Of a stretch of 64,000 bases of DNA, positions 11,275-23,640 are shown piece after piece. The translations under genes and the position numbers were made by a program. The stretch is taken from the NCBI RefSeq assembly GCF_030272615.1, contig NC_081405.1:603551177-603615176 (forward strand). Direction: 5' to 3'. This DNA comes from Cryptomeria japonica (Eukaryota > Streptophyta > Pinopsida > Cupressales > Cupressaceae). Below the pieces are notes generated by a model, which saw only the letters and a list, made by a program, of their open reading frames with translations, made no database searches and had not been told where the DNA came from. Numbering within the stretch: position 1 is the stretch's first letter; each line of letters starts with the position of its first letter.

Positions 11275-12240
11275 ATGACAGAGGACTATCAATCCATCTT
11301 GAAAAATAATGTGTGGGAGATAGTACCTAGGCCAAAAGAGAAATTTGTTGTTTCTTCCAAGTGGCTATTCAAAATCAAGCATGTTGCAGATGGCAGTATA
11401 GAAAAACACAAAGCAAGATTTGTAGCCAGAGGTTTTTCACAAAATGAGGGAATTGATTATGAAGAAACGTTTGCACCAGTTGCTCGCTATACCTCAGTCA
11501 GAGCAGTTCTAACCATTGCAGCAGCCAAAGGATGGAAAGTCCATCAAATGGATGTAAAAACTGCATTCTTAAATGGGACTATTGAAGAAGAGGTCTACTT
11601 AGAGCAACCTCAAGGATTCGAGATCCACAATGTAGAGTCACATGTGTGTAAATTGAAGAAAGCCCTGTATGGACTTAAGCAGGCTCCCAGAGCCTGGTAT
11701 GAAAGAATTGACAGTTACCTCATGGGATTGGTTTCTTGAAAAATGATGCAGACTAAAATCTCTACTTCAAGAAAATCAAAGGTAATATGTTAATATTAAT
11801 ATTATATGTTAATGATCTATTGATTACAGGAGTGGATCACCTTATTGATCAGTGTAAGAAGGATCTAGGCTCAGAGTTTGACATGAAGGACTTAGGTCTA
11901 TTGCACTACTTCCTTGGATTAGAAGTCTAGCAGAAATCAGATGGCATTATTCTGAATCAAGGGAAGTACACCCTTGATATATTGAAGAGATTTGGAATGA
12001 TGAATTGTAGATCTATGTCATCTCCCATGGAAACAAATCTTCATAAATTGAAGGAAGCAGCAACAGATTCTCAGTTAGCAGATCCAACTCTCTACAGGCA
12101 GATGATTGGATCTTTGATGTACTTGGTCAACACCAGACCAGATATCTGTTATGCTGTGAATGCTTTGAGTCAGTTTATGTGTGAGCCCAAGGAGATACAT
12201 CTTGTTGCCGTGAAGCATATAATGAGGTACCTTCAAGGCA
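11275..12240 (+). pseudogene. Copia reverse transcriptase, with altered catalytic box
   Basis: This matches the Ty1/copia RT family (KWLFKIKH, KARFVARGF, QMDVKTAFLNG, LKQAPRAWYE). A frameshift near 11735 ends the first open frame. In the shifted frame, with two further stops, the sequence continues through the catalytic box to GSLMYLVNTRPDI and RYLQG. The catalytic motif reads YVND (11805-11816) where the family has YVDD, so one metal-binding Asp is replaced by Asn. The domain is then cut by the 157-bp insertion at 12241. Confidence 0.9.
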
Positions 12241-12397
12241 AAGAACGTAGAGGTAGGCTTGACTGAAGTACTGAGTTTGTTAAGTATCCCCCAAAGGGGA
12301 GACTTAACTAACGAAGACGAAGTCAAGCGGGGGGAGGACCTGCCCTGATGGCTGAAGGGAAGGGACCCGGGGGGGGCCCTGACCTGAAGACGAAGGG
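12241..12397. other. 157-bp GC-rich foldback insertion in the copia pol
   Basis: Removing these bases joins the family-standard LQG-T-LNYG reading between RT and RNase H, so the segment is foreign. It holds nested inverted repeats: GCTTGACT (about 12257) with AGTCAAGC (about 12321), and inside them GTTAAGT...CCCC / GGGG...ACTTAAC (12279-12308). Runs of G6 and G8 follow, and CGAAGACGAAG-like words occur twice. No clear target duplication was seen. It may be a tiny foldback transposon or filler DNA from break repair. Confidence 0.7.
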
Positions 12398-12906
12398 CCC
12401 TTAATTATGGTCTCAAATATGGAAAGGTTGATTTAGATCTTCATGGATTCACAGATTCAAATTGGGCTGGAAGCGTGACCGATCGGAAAAGCACCTCAGG
12501 ATGTTGCTTCAGTTTAGGATCGGCTATGATATCGTGGATAAGCAGGAAACAATCTTCAGTGGCTCAAAGTTCTACAGAAGCCGAATATATTGCAGCTTCT
12601 ATGGCTGCAAGAGAAGCAATATGGCTCAGAAAACTGCTTGTGGGATTATTTGGTGAGCCTCTGAAACCTACTATTATCCACTGTGATAATCAGAGTTGTA
12701 TTAAGCTTTCAGTGAATCTAGTATTTCATGATAGATCTAAGCATATCGAGATTCCTTATCACTATGTGAGAGACATGGTAGAAAGGAATGCAATCCAGTT
12801 GGAGTATATCAGTACAAGAGATCAGACAGCAGACATACTTACCAAACCTCTCTCCATAGTGAAAGTTGAACACTTCAGAAAGAGTCTTGGTATGATTGAA
12901 ATGTAA
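12398..12906 (+). pseudogene. Copia RNase H
   Basis: This segment is essentially intact. It begins with the LNYGLKYGK continuation and includes the conserved TDSNWAG, RKSTSGCCF, SSTEAEYIA and HCDNQSCI motifs. It ends with TADILTKPLS and a TAA-type stop soon after. These provide the acidic active-site residues that degrade the RNA strand during reverse transcription. It is separated from RT by the GC-rich insertion. Confidence 0.9.
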
Positions 12907-13377
12907 GTATTATATCTATCTATGCTAATATAAAAGATGTTTAATGTGTAAACTTCTTTTGTCATATATGTGACTCTATGACTTTATGGGCCCCACCCCC
13001 TGTGTACATTTCTAAAAGGTGACGATCTTTTAGATAATGAGCACTTGTATTTGACACTATAAGGTGACGATCTTATAATGTTCAGTAGATTGATATCATG
13101 TGACTTGATATCATTATTCATGGATTTGTCATGATTTGTTATGGTAGACATTATGTGACTTAATGTCAGTGCACATACCATAACTAGGATATATGAGGAG
13201 AATGTAATGTTCTTGAGTGTATTATATCCTTTAGTATCACAAGACATGTGATACTTCATATCATGAGATTAGGCGATAACTCTTATCACGAGTTACGTGA
13301 TAGCTATTAGTATGGTAATGTACTCTCAGAGTTCATTATAATATTCTTACTCTTTATCTTCCCTAGCTAAGAGGGAG
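12907..13377 (+). other. Copia 3' untranslated region and polypurine tract
   Basis: Noncoding. It contains a repeated AGGTGACGATCTT (about 13017 and 13061) and several short palindromes such as GATATCA...TGATATC. The polypurine tract GCTAAGAGGGAG (13366-13377) abuts the 3' LTR. Confidence 0.85.
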
Positions 13378-13913
13378 TGTTAAAATTATAGCATCGACAG
13401 ATAAAGAATTAACAATGAAATATATCAGTTTACCACCTCACTATTAATTATCATGATTGAATAAAGAATGCTTCCGATCTGCATGCATTAATATCATATT
13501 GATTTCATTATCAATCGAGTAATGAACGATCAACATTGCTTACATTGTATATACGTTGAATACCTTTCTTATCGGCATATTAAACATATGTTAGTGACTA
13601 CTTAACTAATAGTAAGTGACCGTTCATAAAACGATATTCATAATACTGTTTAAGTGCCATCGATGAGGAGGCACGTCTTGAGCGGACATGCCTCCACTTT
13701 GTGGAGACATGTCCACTCAAGACATGCCCCCCCGATACAAGTATATATGCAGACCCGATAAGGCAATATTGTGCAATTAAAATCGAACATTCTCAGCCTT
13801 GTTTGGACCTACAAAACACAGTCTTCATTAGAATCATAAATCACATATATTCAGAAATATTAATTACAATCTATCAACTATCAAATCTGAGAGGAGTACG
13901 ATCTGCATTTACA
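13378..13913 (+). repeat. Copia 3' LTR
   Basis: 536 bp, the same length as the 5' LTR, with about 14 substitutions between them. The U3 hairpin (13670-13728) is unchanged. Confidence 0.95.
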
Positions 13914-14110
13914 AATACCATTATTATAATGATAAAATCCATACAATGTAACTTTCCCATACATAAATGATAAATCCATAATTGCCAATAAATATTCATA
14001 ATATCGTAAATGTAATATCATATTCATAATTTGCAAAAATGATAATATTCAACTTTCAAGTCTCAAAATGTAATTACACAATGAAAATTCAAATTGCAAG
14101 CCATATGGGA

Positions 14111-16519
14111 TTTAATCTCCATATTCATCTTCATGTGAAGCATCAAGCCCAAGCGCAAGGTCATCATTTGGTTCAAATTCAACATCATTTGAACAACAAT
14201 CCATTGGAATACCACTCCCACTAGCTAGATCTCTCTCAAGTTCCACAGTAGCCTCATCTATAGAGACTTGAGCAAGTTGTGCAACTATAGCATCTAAATC
14301 AGCACACTCAAGGGCTAGGTCCCAATTCCTTGTCGAACATACATTATAATTAGGTTACCTATGTGACAATAGACGAAGGTTGGAGTGTATGTAGACCAAA
14401 TCCTTTGCTTTTTTTGCACCCAAACGATTACACTTGACTGAATGGATGAAAGAGTATGGACTCCAATTCCACTCAACTGAAGAACTTGCAACTTGTTAAA
14501 ACATAATTATAAATTTATAAATTACAAAATAAAAATATTTTAATATAATAGCATCAAATGGAATTCGAAAACTATAAAAAATAAAAAATAAAAAGATACA
14601 TGCCTGGGAGAGAAGATTAATTGCAAGAGGCTGCAAGAAAATGGAGCCTTGACCATGTACATACCACCACTTATCAACATCCATCCCATATCTGGCTTGA
14701 AGAGCTACAACATCATGATATTTTGTAGATACGAATTGGCCAAACTCCCTCAAGACAATATTTCTAGTCTCCTCATCTGAATATATATTTTTAAAGGCAG
14801 CCCTATAGCCAGTAGCAACCTCTACATCTCTATATGGCGACACCCTCCTTGGCGTTGCAAGCATCTCAGCGCTATAAAACTTTGGCATCAAAGCAAATGC
14901 TAAGAGATGTAAGGGGATGGTCATCTTGTTCCAACGGTCAACAACAATTTGTTGCACAACTTTGAAAAATGTTTCCGTTAGGTCATTTTCCTTTTTCTTT
15001 ATTGTTTCTCTCATTTTCTCCACCATGCAATCCATGCCATCATAAATTTCACCCAAACATTGGCAATCAATATTAGCATACCTAATCATGCTCATGATGG
15101 GCTCGATGAAACTCAAAACATATTCCACACGATCGCACCATACATCATCAAGGATCAATGCTCTTACTTTTTGAGCTCTTTCTGTGTTGGATTGATTCCA
15201 TACACTCCACAAGGTGTTGATGACCATAGAACTCAAGGCCTCTCGCACCTTCACAAGTCTTCTTAAGACGAGCATGTAAGATGCAAATTATGTTTCAACA
15301 ACCTAACATGGCATAAAAAAATACACATCATATATCAATTTTAGAAAATAAAAAATTTAATTTAATTATCTTCGATAACTCCAACTTGGAGAAGGCCCTG
15401 AATATGGCTTGTGACATATGATGATTAGTCACAAACATTTGAATCTCCTCGCCCTCTGTGTACACTTGTTTCACCCAATCAATTTGTGTGCCAATCTTTT
15501 GCATGATTAAATTGAGTGAGTGGACTGCACATGGTGTCCAAAAAATATGACCATATGTAGCCTCCACTATAGTCCCAACTACCTTACAAGTGTTAGCATT
15601 GTCTGTTATGACTTGGACAACATTTTCAAGCCCAACCATATCAATGGATTCTATGAGGATATTAGCAATGAAACTAGCATCTTTCACTTGCCCCTCATGA
15701 TCCACCACTTTCAAAAGCATCACCCCTTTAGGGCATGATTAATGGTCTATTTTTACAATCTTTCCATCCATCAAAACGATGGACACTTGTTTTCGGCCAT
15801 GTATCTTTGACGGCTTTCAATTGTGTCTCTATGAAAGCTTTCTCCTTTGCCAATAAGGTGGTTCACACCCTTTCATACCCAAGACAAACATAATCAAAAG
15901 GTGTACTACACAGGGTATGCATCATATATCAAAAATAAGGTGATCTAACAATGTTGAAAGGAAGCCCATTGCCATTAATGCATCGAGCAACCCTTTGATC
16001 GACAACCTCTCTGATTTCATTTTTTAAGCTAGTATCCAGTGGGCCTCTTTTTCGTGTAACCACAAAATTCTCTGGTTCAGAAGGTGATAGCATTGGCATG
16101 AAAGGATGTGGGCTAGTTGGCCTTGTGGAGCCACTACTACTAGAAGGCCTATTCGAGCTTGCCTTGGCAATAGAATGATTAATCTTTGATTTGTTGCTTC
16201 TCCTCTAGGCTTCCTCTTGTTCTCTAATATAGTGCATAACTAGAGCTTTTGGTAGCCCTTTGTCATCTGACCCCTCATAAAAATTTATTCCAAGTCCACG
16301 GATGAAGCAAAGGTGACCTTTCACTCGATAGTATGAGCTGGTATGCTCTTTGCCACAATGGTTACACCACCAAAGATAACTCCCACCACCAGACATTTGC
16401 TTGATCATTGTTGTATAATGCCAATGTGGTGAATCGGCATCAATTTTGAAAGGGTTTTGTTGAGTTCAGCCCTAGGCAACTAAACTAGAGCTTGCACTTG
16501 CACTCCCAGACTGAGCCAT
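14111..16519 (-). pseudogene. hAT transposase (BED finger, DUF659-type, C-terminal dimerisation domain)
   Basis: The start is the ATG at 16519 (MAQSGSASAS...). A BED-type zinc finger follows (WWCNHCGKEH...KGHL, 16408-16205 frame). The core carries the first acidic site in RFDGWKDCKNRP, the second in VITDNANTCK and the TPCAVHSLNL Cys/His pair (15723-15400). The long helical part is 15275-14600. The C-terminal exon has the SVEWNWSPYSFIH motif with the family Glu, and ends at a TAA (14113-14111). Two introns are likely, about 15370-15290 and 14605-14490. Several stops and frameshifts (for example after SPYF and in GYERV) make it inactive. It would excise and reinsert hAT elements in the nucleus. 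Confidence 0.85.
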
Positions 16520-17160
16520 TATGTAAGAATAATTAACCTAAAATAAAAAAAGGAAAACAACATTATTGAAAAAAATTATTAAAAAAAATTGGCATTATGA
16601 TCCCCTATTATGCATATAAAAAGTGTAAAAAAATATTCAAAACTTCTTATATAACTTTTTTAAAAAAAACTTGAAACTTTTTAAAAGACTTGAAAAATCT
16701 TTAAAAAATTCTTGAAAACTTGGTAAAAAATGAGGATTCACTCACCTTCGATGCCTAAATCTGCCTTCTCCAACGATTCTTAAGCCTTTGATGCGTGTCT
16801 CACACCTCCGTAGCCTTCACCTTCGAAGGAAAATGCAACCACCTTCAAAACAAGCTTGGAAGAAAAATGGTGAAAAATGCAAGTGAAATCAGTTAATGAG
16901 CAAATAGAAGGTGAAAAATGTCTCATATGAGCAAAATTAGGGGTTCAATTATTTTTAAAAGCAAAAAAATTCTTTTTTAAATTTGGTGGGGTCATTTTTC
17001 GCTGCCCAGGTGCATTACCGACACCCAAGTTCTCTGTGGGTCTGGCCTAAGCTAGACCCACAAAGAACCCAGGCTCTGGGAACACACCCAGGTCGAACCC
17101 AAGTACGAACCCGGCTCGTACCGGTACCGAAATCCGATGCCCAAGAGAAGGACTCGATAA
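16520..17160. other. hAT1 5' noncoding end
   Basis: AT-rich leader of the hAT element, then a GC-richer terminal section (about 17000-17160) with words such as ACCCAGG, GAACCC and CGTACCGGTACCG. An imperfect palindrome (GTGGGTCTGGCC...GCTAGACCCAC) lies at about 17036-17062. Subterminal repeats of this kind are usual for hAT ends. Confidence 0.5.
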
Positions 17161-18310
17161 CTTAGTAAAAAGGTTGTTTCTTACTTCTTTTGTTGCCAAA
17201 AGAATTATATATGTTAGTTTTGTTGCCTCAATCTCAAGCATTGCCTTAAGATTAATCAGTGGATTTATAAATTATTGAGGTCTAAACAAGGTTGTTGGTT
17301 CAAAGCCTACATTGATTTTTTCATGACATCGTTTTTTGCTCTATGAACTAGAGTTTGAAGTTTTTTATTTTTTATGCAATCAAAGTATGTGACATTATTT
17401 GTAGTTTTGGAGTAATAGTGTAATGTTATTTTTGGATTACTAGCTATGAAGGAAGTACGAAGTCATTAATGATATTTTGAGGAGGGTTGAAGTAGAAAAC
17501 CCAAATCTTTTAAGAGATTTTTGAAAATTTCATTGCAAAAGATGCATTTTCAGTTGAATCCAACATCCTCTTATTTCACGGCCTTGACAAATATGCCTAA
17601 ATGTCTTGATTATGCTGATTGGGCTTTCAAAGCATTTAATGCTACATCTAGCAAGGATTGAGATAGTCATAGAGGATGTTGAAGGACAAAGGAGGTTGGA
17701 GAAATTCCACAACTCAATCTAACTTCTCGCTCCATGATGGTAGATTATTTGACAAGCACCACCACATTTGTGTCCCTTCATGGACGAAGGGGGGCCTTCA
17801 CAATTCTTGGCAATATTTGTGGATAAAGTTACCTGTAAATAGAGTGGAGTGAGCGTATATGCACTTATTTTGTGGATGGTTTAACCTCCAATATGAGGTG
17901 AGGTTAGTGTATCTACATTGGTTTGTTCCTATTGTACACAAAGGAGCAATTTAGATCCCACAACACTAGAGGAGAGATACTAACACGTTCAAATGGAAGT
18001 GAACTCTTCAAGGAGAGTCGTTTTCTCATTATTTAAGCATTGGAGGAGGTATTTTGACACACTCATAGTAGGGTCGACTCTCAATGGAGAGTTAGCATGG
18101 AGGTTGGGATTAGTTCTCTCATGTGGTATAGAGGATTTGTAGAGTTTGACAGTCAAGACATCCATTGATGTGATTTGTTTGGTCAATATTGGGTGAGCAA
18201 AGAGATTTGGTGGAGGCATTTCATTAAATCTCCAAATGGGCTGTTGTATTCAGTCCATGCAATGTTCCATCCTTTGCTCAAGTTGATGTAACAAGGGGGT
18301 TTATGTTGTA
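17161..18310. other. Spacer
   Basis: No coding sequence or structured repeat recognised. Confidence 0.5.
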
Positions 18311-18530
18311 AGTATATTACATCTATAGTTAGTTTAGTTGATAAATAAGTAAATAAATGTTAGTTAAAAAGAATAATGTAGTTAGTAAAATTATATTGTC
18401 AAGCGATTTGGGTAGTTGGAAGCTTGCAAAGGTTTTATAAAAGCCAGATTGTAATGAATGAAAAATTAATGGACCAAGAATCATAATATCATACAAAATT
18501 ATATTTATTGTTGGTTTTCCAACATCTGAC
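18311..18530 (+). repeat. LTR relic, copy 2
   Basis: Block-by-block similarity to 7170-7400, with TTTATAAAAGCC and GTAATGAATG-AAAATTA in order. Both are in the same orientation. They could be the two LTRs of one old element that now encloses the hAT, or independent solo LTRs; flanks do not decide. Confidence 0.45.
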
Positions 18531-21430
18531 CATAGTATTGTCAATAGTTTCAACAATCATAGAAGGATTTGTATGACAGTCTTTGATCACATCATATATA
18601 AAACAGCTTTCATATGCTATAGGGTTTCAGTGCATTCACAGTTGCAATTTTCAGTCGAGGTTTGTTAAAGAATCAACAAAAAAGGTTTTCAAGTTCATAT
18701 CACAGAGATTGTTTGGTGAATAACCCGGGGTTTTAGAACTTCTTCAGAGGGATTGCTATGGTCTTTCGTGTTGGTAAAACCAACTAGCTTATATGTACTT
18801 GCATTGCTCAGTGTCTACCTTTAGTTGGACAACACATGCATGGTAGCTGTTGTAAGATTTACTTTCAATCAACAAACATAAAAAACCTCTTGCCTTGAGC
18901 TAAAGTGCTGAATCACCTTGTACCCTAGCCAGAGAAATAAAAAGATAAGTTTTTATTTTTAGTTACATTGTATTGCATACTTAAAGATACACCTTTAGTT
19001 TTGTTTTCTATTCATGAACCACCCACCAAAACTTACATGGATTGTAAATAGCAAGTACATATTGTTCAAATTAAGTTAAATTTTGTTATAGGGAGCTCCC
19101 TGCCTAATTTGAAGAATAGTTCTGCTATACATGTAATGTTTTGTGTTGAATTGAAAGGTGTGAATTAAAATGCCAAAAAAAAAAGAATGCGTTGCTTATT
19201 GAATCCTCTCAGGTATTCCTTTTAGTTTTATCTTACCCGGCCAACCTCTCTAAAGAACAAGATTATAAGTGACATTAAATGCCTTAACAAATTTTTGATC
19301 ATGCATATTCATATTCCTTTAAAATTACCTCTTAAATTGTTTGCACAATATTATTGTGGATATTAGCAACAAATAAATTGCCTAGATCCTCTCCTGTAGA
19401 GTTGCATATTATGCCTCGGTTTGATAAGGATCTTTAGATGATTTCAAAATATCTTATCATCAGGCTTAGAATAAGCCTGACCAATTCACACATAAGATGA
19501 TACATATCACATTTTATAAATCATATAGTGAAACAGAAAATTATATGCTGACTTGTGCACCAGAATAGCCCTTTTGGACTTGCATACCATGAACTTCTGA
19601 AACAACTCTAAAGTACAAGCATTTGATTTTGAGATAGGAAGGCTGTTTCTGTCAATGAATGGTAATCAAATGTTCATCATCAAGCTCTACGAGTGAAAAA
19701 AGAATGACAGAAATCTCATGACATACAAAGTTCACTTACCAAAACATAAACATCACGCCCCTGCACAAGAAACAATTACAAAACAATAAATATTAATTTT
19801 CATATTTGATGTACTAAGATGATTGCATCAAATTTAATTGTTCAGCAATATTTGTTCTGAAATTAATCACATCTATTAAACATTGTCCTTGATCAATCAT
19901 TTATAACCTGATAGGTCTGAAGTACAAGGAACTGAAAGAGACATTAAAATTCAACTAATAATTCATTACAACTTGCTACCTGTCGGATAAAAAAAAAACA
20001 ATTGTCTATCATGAGAGGCTATGCACTTACAAAATGACTTACAAACTATGCAATTACATGAAAACAGAAACAGCATATTCTTTGTATTCAAAATTATTGA
20101 ATTTAGTTGTATATATATCCTATATATCCTCATGTCAAAGAAAATATAAATCAGATTGAATGGCCAAACAAACATTGAGCACCACCCAAAAGCAGATAAA
20201 CTTAGCGAAATGTAGGTTAAGGTCAAAAACTAATAATAGATCATGTTATAAATGGAACAAATTGTAGTAGTGCAATTGCACAATAGAAATAAACCATTTC
20301 TAGACAAGTAAGGATAGTCTTATAATTGATACAAGTTTCCAAAATAAGCTCAACAATTGTAGATAGTTGTAGACCTCTAAAAACAAGCCCTGCCTCATAA
20401 AATCGAATTAGCCACCTTATACACTAAAGAATGGTTTGACTCTATACAAGCATGGAGATGGTACTATCTCTCATCAGTAATAATGTTTGAGCTTTCACAA
20501 ATTATGTACATTATTTATCAAAGAAATTTCAGCATCCTCAGTTCACTCGTTGTTGATTGAACTTACTATTGTACTATTTTATCATTGACGTCAATCCCTC
20601 TATAATACTTAAGGAAACCTTACTCATTAAAAAGGAACAGTAAAACATGAATTTAAAGAGTCACCACATGCTTGGTATCTCTTTGGAAAAATAAAAGATC
20701 AGAAAATGCAATGCCAAGATACATAATATACATTTTAATATCAATTGCCAATGGAATTGTATGCCAAGGGTGATATTTTTAAATAATCATTTACATAAGA
20801 GAAACTTATATTTGTAACATGTACTGAACTATTGCATAATAAAAAACTTTGCCTTTATAGTTCTCATTGTAGAGTCCAACTCTGACATTACCCATCTTTC
20901 ACCTAGCATTTCACACTCTGGTATAGTGGACAGCCTCTTTCATTCAAACATAGTCTTCTGTCATAGTACATTTAATCTGATAAGGGTGTTTCGCCTCTGA
21001 CACTCCTGGGCCTTAGATCAATGGTATCAAAGCAACATGCTTTGTATCACATCCAATGGTATTGAACTTTACGTCTGTATCATATCCCAGTTTGTATTTT
21101 CATACATACAAGGTTAAATTGTAGGAAGTTGGGGGCCTTCTACATACTTTCCTATCCAAAGACCCAAAATCACAAACAAAGCTCCATAGATGTCAACAGT
21201 AGATATGCTCCAAAGAATACGATAGGATGTGCTATGATGGCAGCAAGAAGAGTTAGGACAGCAATATACTGTAATAGAGCAAGCATCACTGATTGCTCTG
21301 CCCCATCTTTCTTTGATAGAAGACAAGGCTTATCTTCATAATAAAGTCACCATAGTGACACCTCATCTTGCATTTTTGTACAACTTGACAACATTTTGCA
21401 ACATTTTTGGCTCGTTATACAAGCTATATG
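18531..21430. other. Spacer with one isolated primer-site-like word
   Basis: No supported genes. TGGTATCAAAGCAACATGC (about 21022) resembles a retrotransposon primer-binding site, so the preceding sequence may be the end of an eroded LTR. No partner LTR was found. Confidence 0.4.
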
Positions 21431-22074
21431 GCTACCTGTAAGCTAGCTGATTATATATTGATTTATTGCTACTATCTCATACAGTAATTTACTATTACCT
21501 ATTGTCATAACTTGCTTTGGATTCAATTACTAAACTATCATTAATCATTGTTTGGTAGAATAACAAGTCAGCGGCTTGTTTTGATCTCATAATTATTGGT
21601 TTTGACATTAATCATTGCTAACAATCAGATTTAACATTGCCCCTTCCTTCAATTTGGAATATCTAGGGTTTATAATCTTTGATTTTCATTGATTGTCAAA
21701 GACAATTTTTCCCTCTAGAGTTCATTTAATATTGATGATTAAGGGTTATCTAGCTACCTGTAAGCTAGCTGATTATATATTGATTTATTGCTACTGTCTC
21801 GTGCAGTAATTTACTCTTACCTCTTGTCATAACTTGCTTTGGATTCAATTACTAAACTATCATTAATCATTGTTTGGTAGAATACCAAGTTAGTAGCTTG
21901 TTTTGATCTCATAATTATTGGTTTTGACATTAATCATTGCTAATAATCAGAATTGACATTGCCCCTTCATTCAATTTGGAATATCTAGGATTTATAGTCT
22001 TTGAATATCATTGATTGTCAAAGACAAATTTGCCCTCTAGAGTTGATTTAATATTGATGATTAAGGGTTATCTA
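21431..22074. repeat. Tandem duplication, 2 x 322 bp
   Basis: The units 21431-21752 and 21753-22074 have the same length and are near-identical along their whole length, differing by scattered substitutions. The block starts with GCTACCTGTAAGCTAGCTGA. The sequence is noncoding. It is a local duplication, probably by unequal exchange or replication slippage. Confidence 0.85.
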
Positions 22075-23194
22075 GCTGCCCAAATCTGATTACTTTAATT
22101 TTTAATGAATATTAATCATGGTCATTTCTAAGGCAGATCTGAAACTTACATTTGTTTGGGATTATTTGTCAATTATTGTTAACTGATTCTAAAAATTAAT
22201 TACTGATGACATTAGCTTAAGAGTTTACATCATTTGCATTTCATTTCAGTCTTCTATATTCCGAAAATACAAAATAATTGTTTATTTTCCTACAGTTCTT
22301 GACTGGGGAAATTACACAACAGGTCTCATTCTCAAAAAATTGATTATGTAACACTATCTCCCCATGGCTTGAGAATTGGTAAGTTGGGCTTGTGGTGTCC
22401 CTTTTCAAATTTTTATAAGCCCTATGGTTTCTTTGTCTTTCCTATCTATGCAAGGTAAGAACTTCCACTATAAATTAATTGCAACTCTAATAAAGTATAA
22501 ACCACAAAATTTCTGATGTAAACAGCAATACAATGACATTCCCAATTCCATCAATGACTGCATATTGGCAGCAACCTTGACCATCAACATTTATTTTTGA
22601 CCACCCTGTGTATTGCAAATATTATAATGCACCTAGCTATGCACTTATAAAATACTGATATAAATAACAAAGTTACAGCAAAAATGCTCATGAATACATT
22701 GTTTAAAATAATTCATATATAAAGAAGCAATGGCAAAAACCCAACTAACAAATTTTACTGCAACAGTGAGCTAAACAAGGGTAAGACTGCCAAGGTACAA
22801 AAAATACAAGTAACACCACAGATATAATAATTGTTCTGGCTGGAATCAACACCAAAATCATACTGCAAACTGCTGTTATAAATACTCATCATGATGATAG
22901 TGTACTATAGTAGTACTATAGCAATAACACTATAATCCTGGTGTTGTATAAACAGAGTATGAATAATATTGCAATGGAAGTACTATAGCAGTGATACTAT
23001 GACGGACTAGAAACTTAAAAAAGTCTACAATCTTTCTACACGGCTGTGATTCCTCAGTGAAGTTTCCTCAAACAACAAAGTTCTTTCATCCTCTACTCTT
23101 GCCTCAAAACCAAGAGAGTTTACTCCAAGGATTTTTGTCTTTAAAAAAAATATGTTATGAATCACATATATATACTTAAAAAGGGTTGTAGCAG

Positions 23195-23233
<39 letters not shown>

Positions 23234-23640
23234 TTACAAATATATACTAAAAAGGGCATGTAGTGACAGTACTGTAGCAAACTGAAAACCAAAAAAACAG
23301 CAATCTTCTCTGCACAACTGCGACCCCTGAGTTAAGCCGCCTCAAGGAACAAGAAGATTTTCATCCTCTGAATCTCCGCACTAAAAGGGTTGAACATAGG
23401 TAATCAAACTATGAAAGAAACAATTTGATTTCATAAAAATTGAATAACTTCCTTATGAGTGATTGTCTCATAGACTCCTTTTTGGCACCAATATGTTAAA
23501 TTCTCTTTTACCCTCCAAAAATGTTCATCTAAAAATATTTTAATGTAACATTACAAAAAGTCCTAGTATAGCTTATTTAGATATTAAGTTATATAAGAAA
23601 ACAAATATGTAATGTGTTTTTTAATGATTAAAAAGGCACA
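22075..23640. other. Spacer with diverged repeats
   Basis: No gene recognised. Two diverged copies of a segment (about 22985-23120 and 23258-23390) share ACTATAGCAGTGATACT-like and CAATCTTTCT-like blocks at an offset near 271 bases. Confidence 0.5.
23196..23231. repeat. TA microsatellite
   Basis: 36 bases of uninterrupted TA dinucleotides lying between the two diverged 271-bp-offset copies. Confidence 0.9.

Larger units (their letters stand above)
8188..13913 (+). mobile_element. Complete but defective Ty1/copia LTR retrotransposon
   Basis: A full-length 5726-bp element with two 536-bp LTRs (TGTTAAAATT...TTTACA). It is flanked by a perfect 5-bp target duplication, AATAC (8183-8187 and 13914-13918). 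A primer-binding site TGGTATCAGAGCC follows the 5' LTR and a polypurine tract precedes the 3' LTR. The order Gag, protease, integrase, RT, RNase H is that of Ty1/copia. By my count the LTRs differ at about 14 of 536 positions (roughly 97% identity), so this is among the youngest insertions here. The reading frame is destroyed by stops, frameshifts and a 157-bp insertion, so it cannot act autonomously. Confidence 0.95.
8035..17160 (-). mobile_element. hAT1: hAT-superfamily DNA transposon, hosting a copia insertion
   Basis: The transposase (16519-14111, minus) defines a hAT element. Its 3' noncoding side was split by the copia element (8188-13913). The left edge near 8035-8060 and the right edge near 17100-17160 share loose inverted motifs (ATCGGA, GTAC-rich, GGTACGAGTACG against CGTACTTGGGT), as expected for divergent hAT ends, but I could not fix exact terminal repeats or an 8-bp duplication. 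A second relic (59150-62865) carries the same order of end motif, TA microsatellite and C-terminal exon, which supports the left border. Without the copia insertion the element would be roughly 3.4 kb. Confidence 0.65.
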
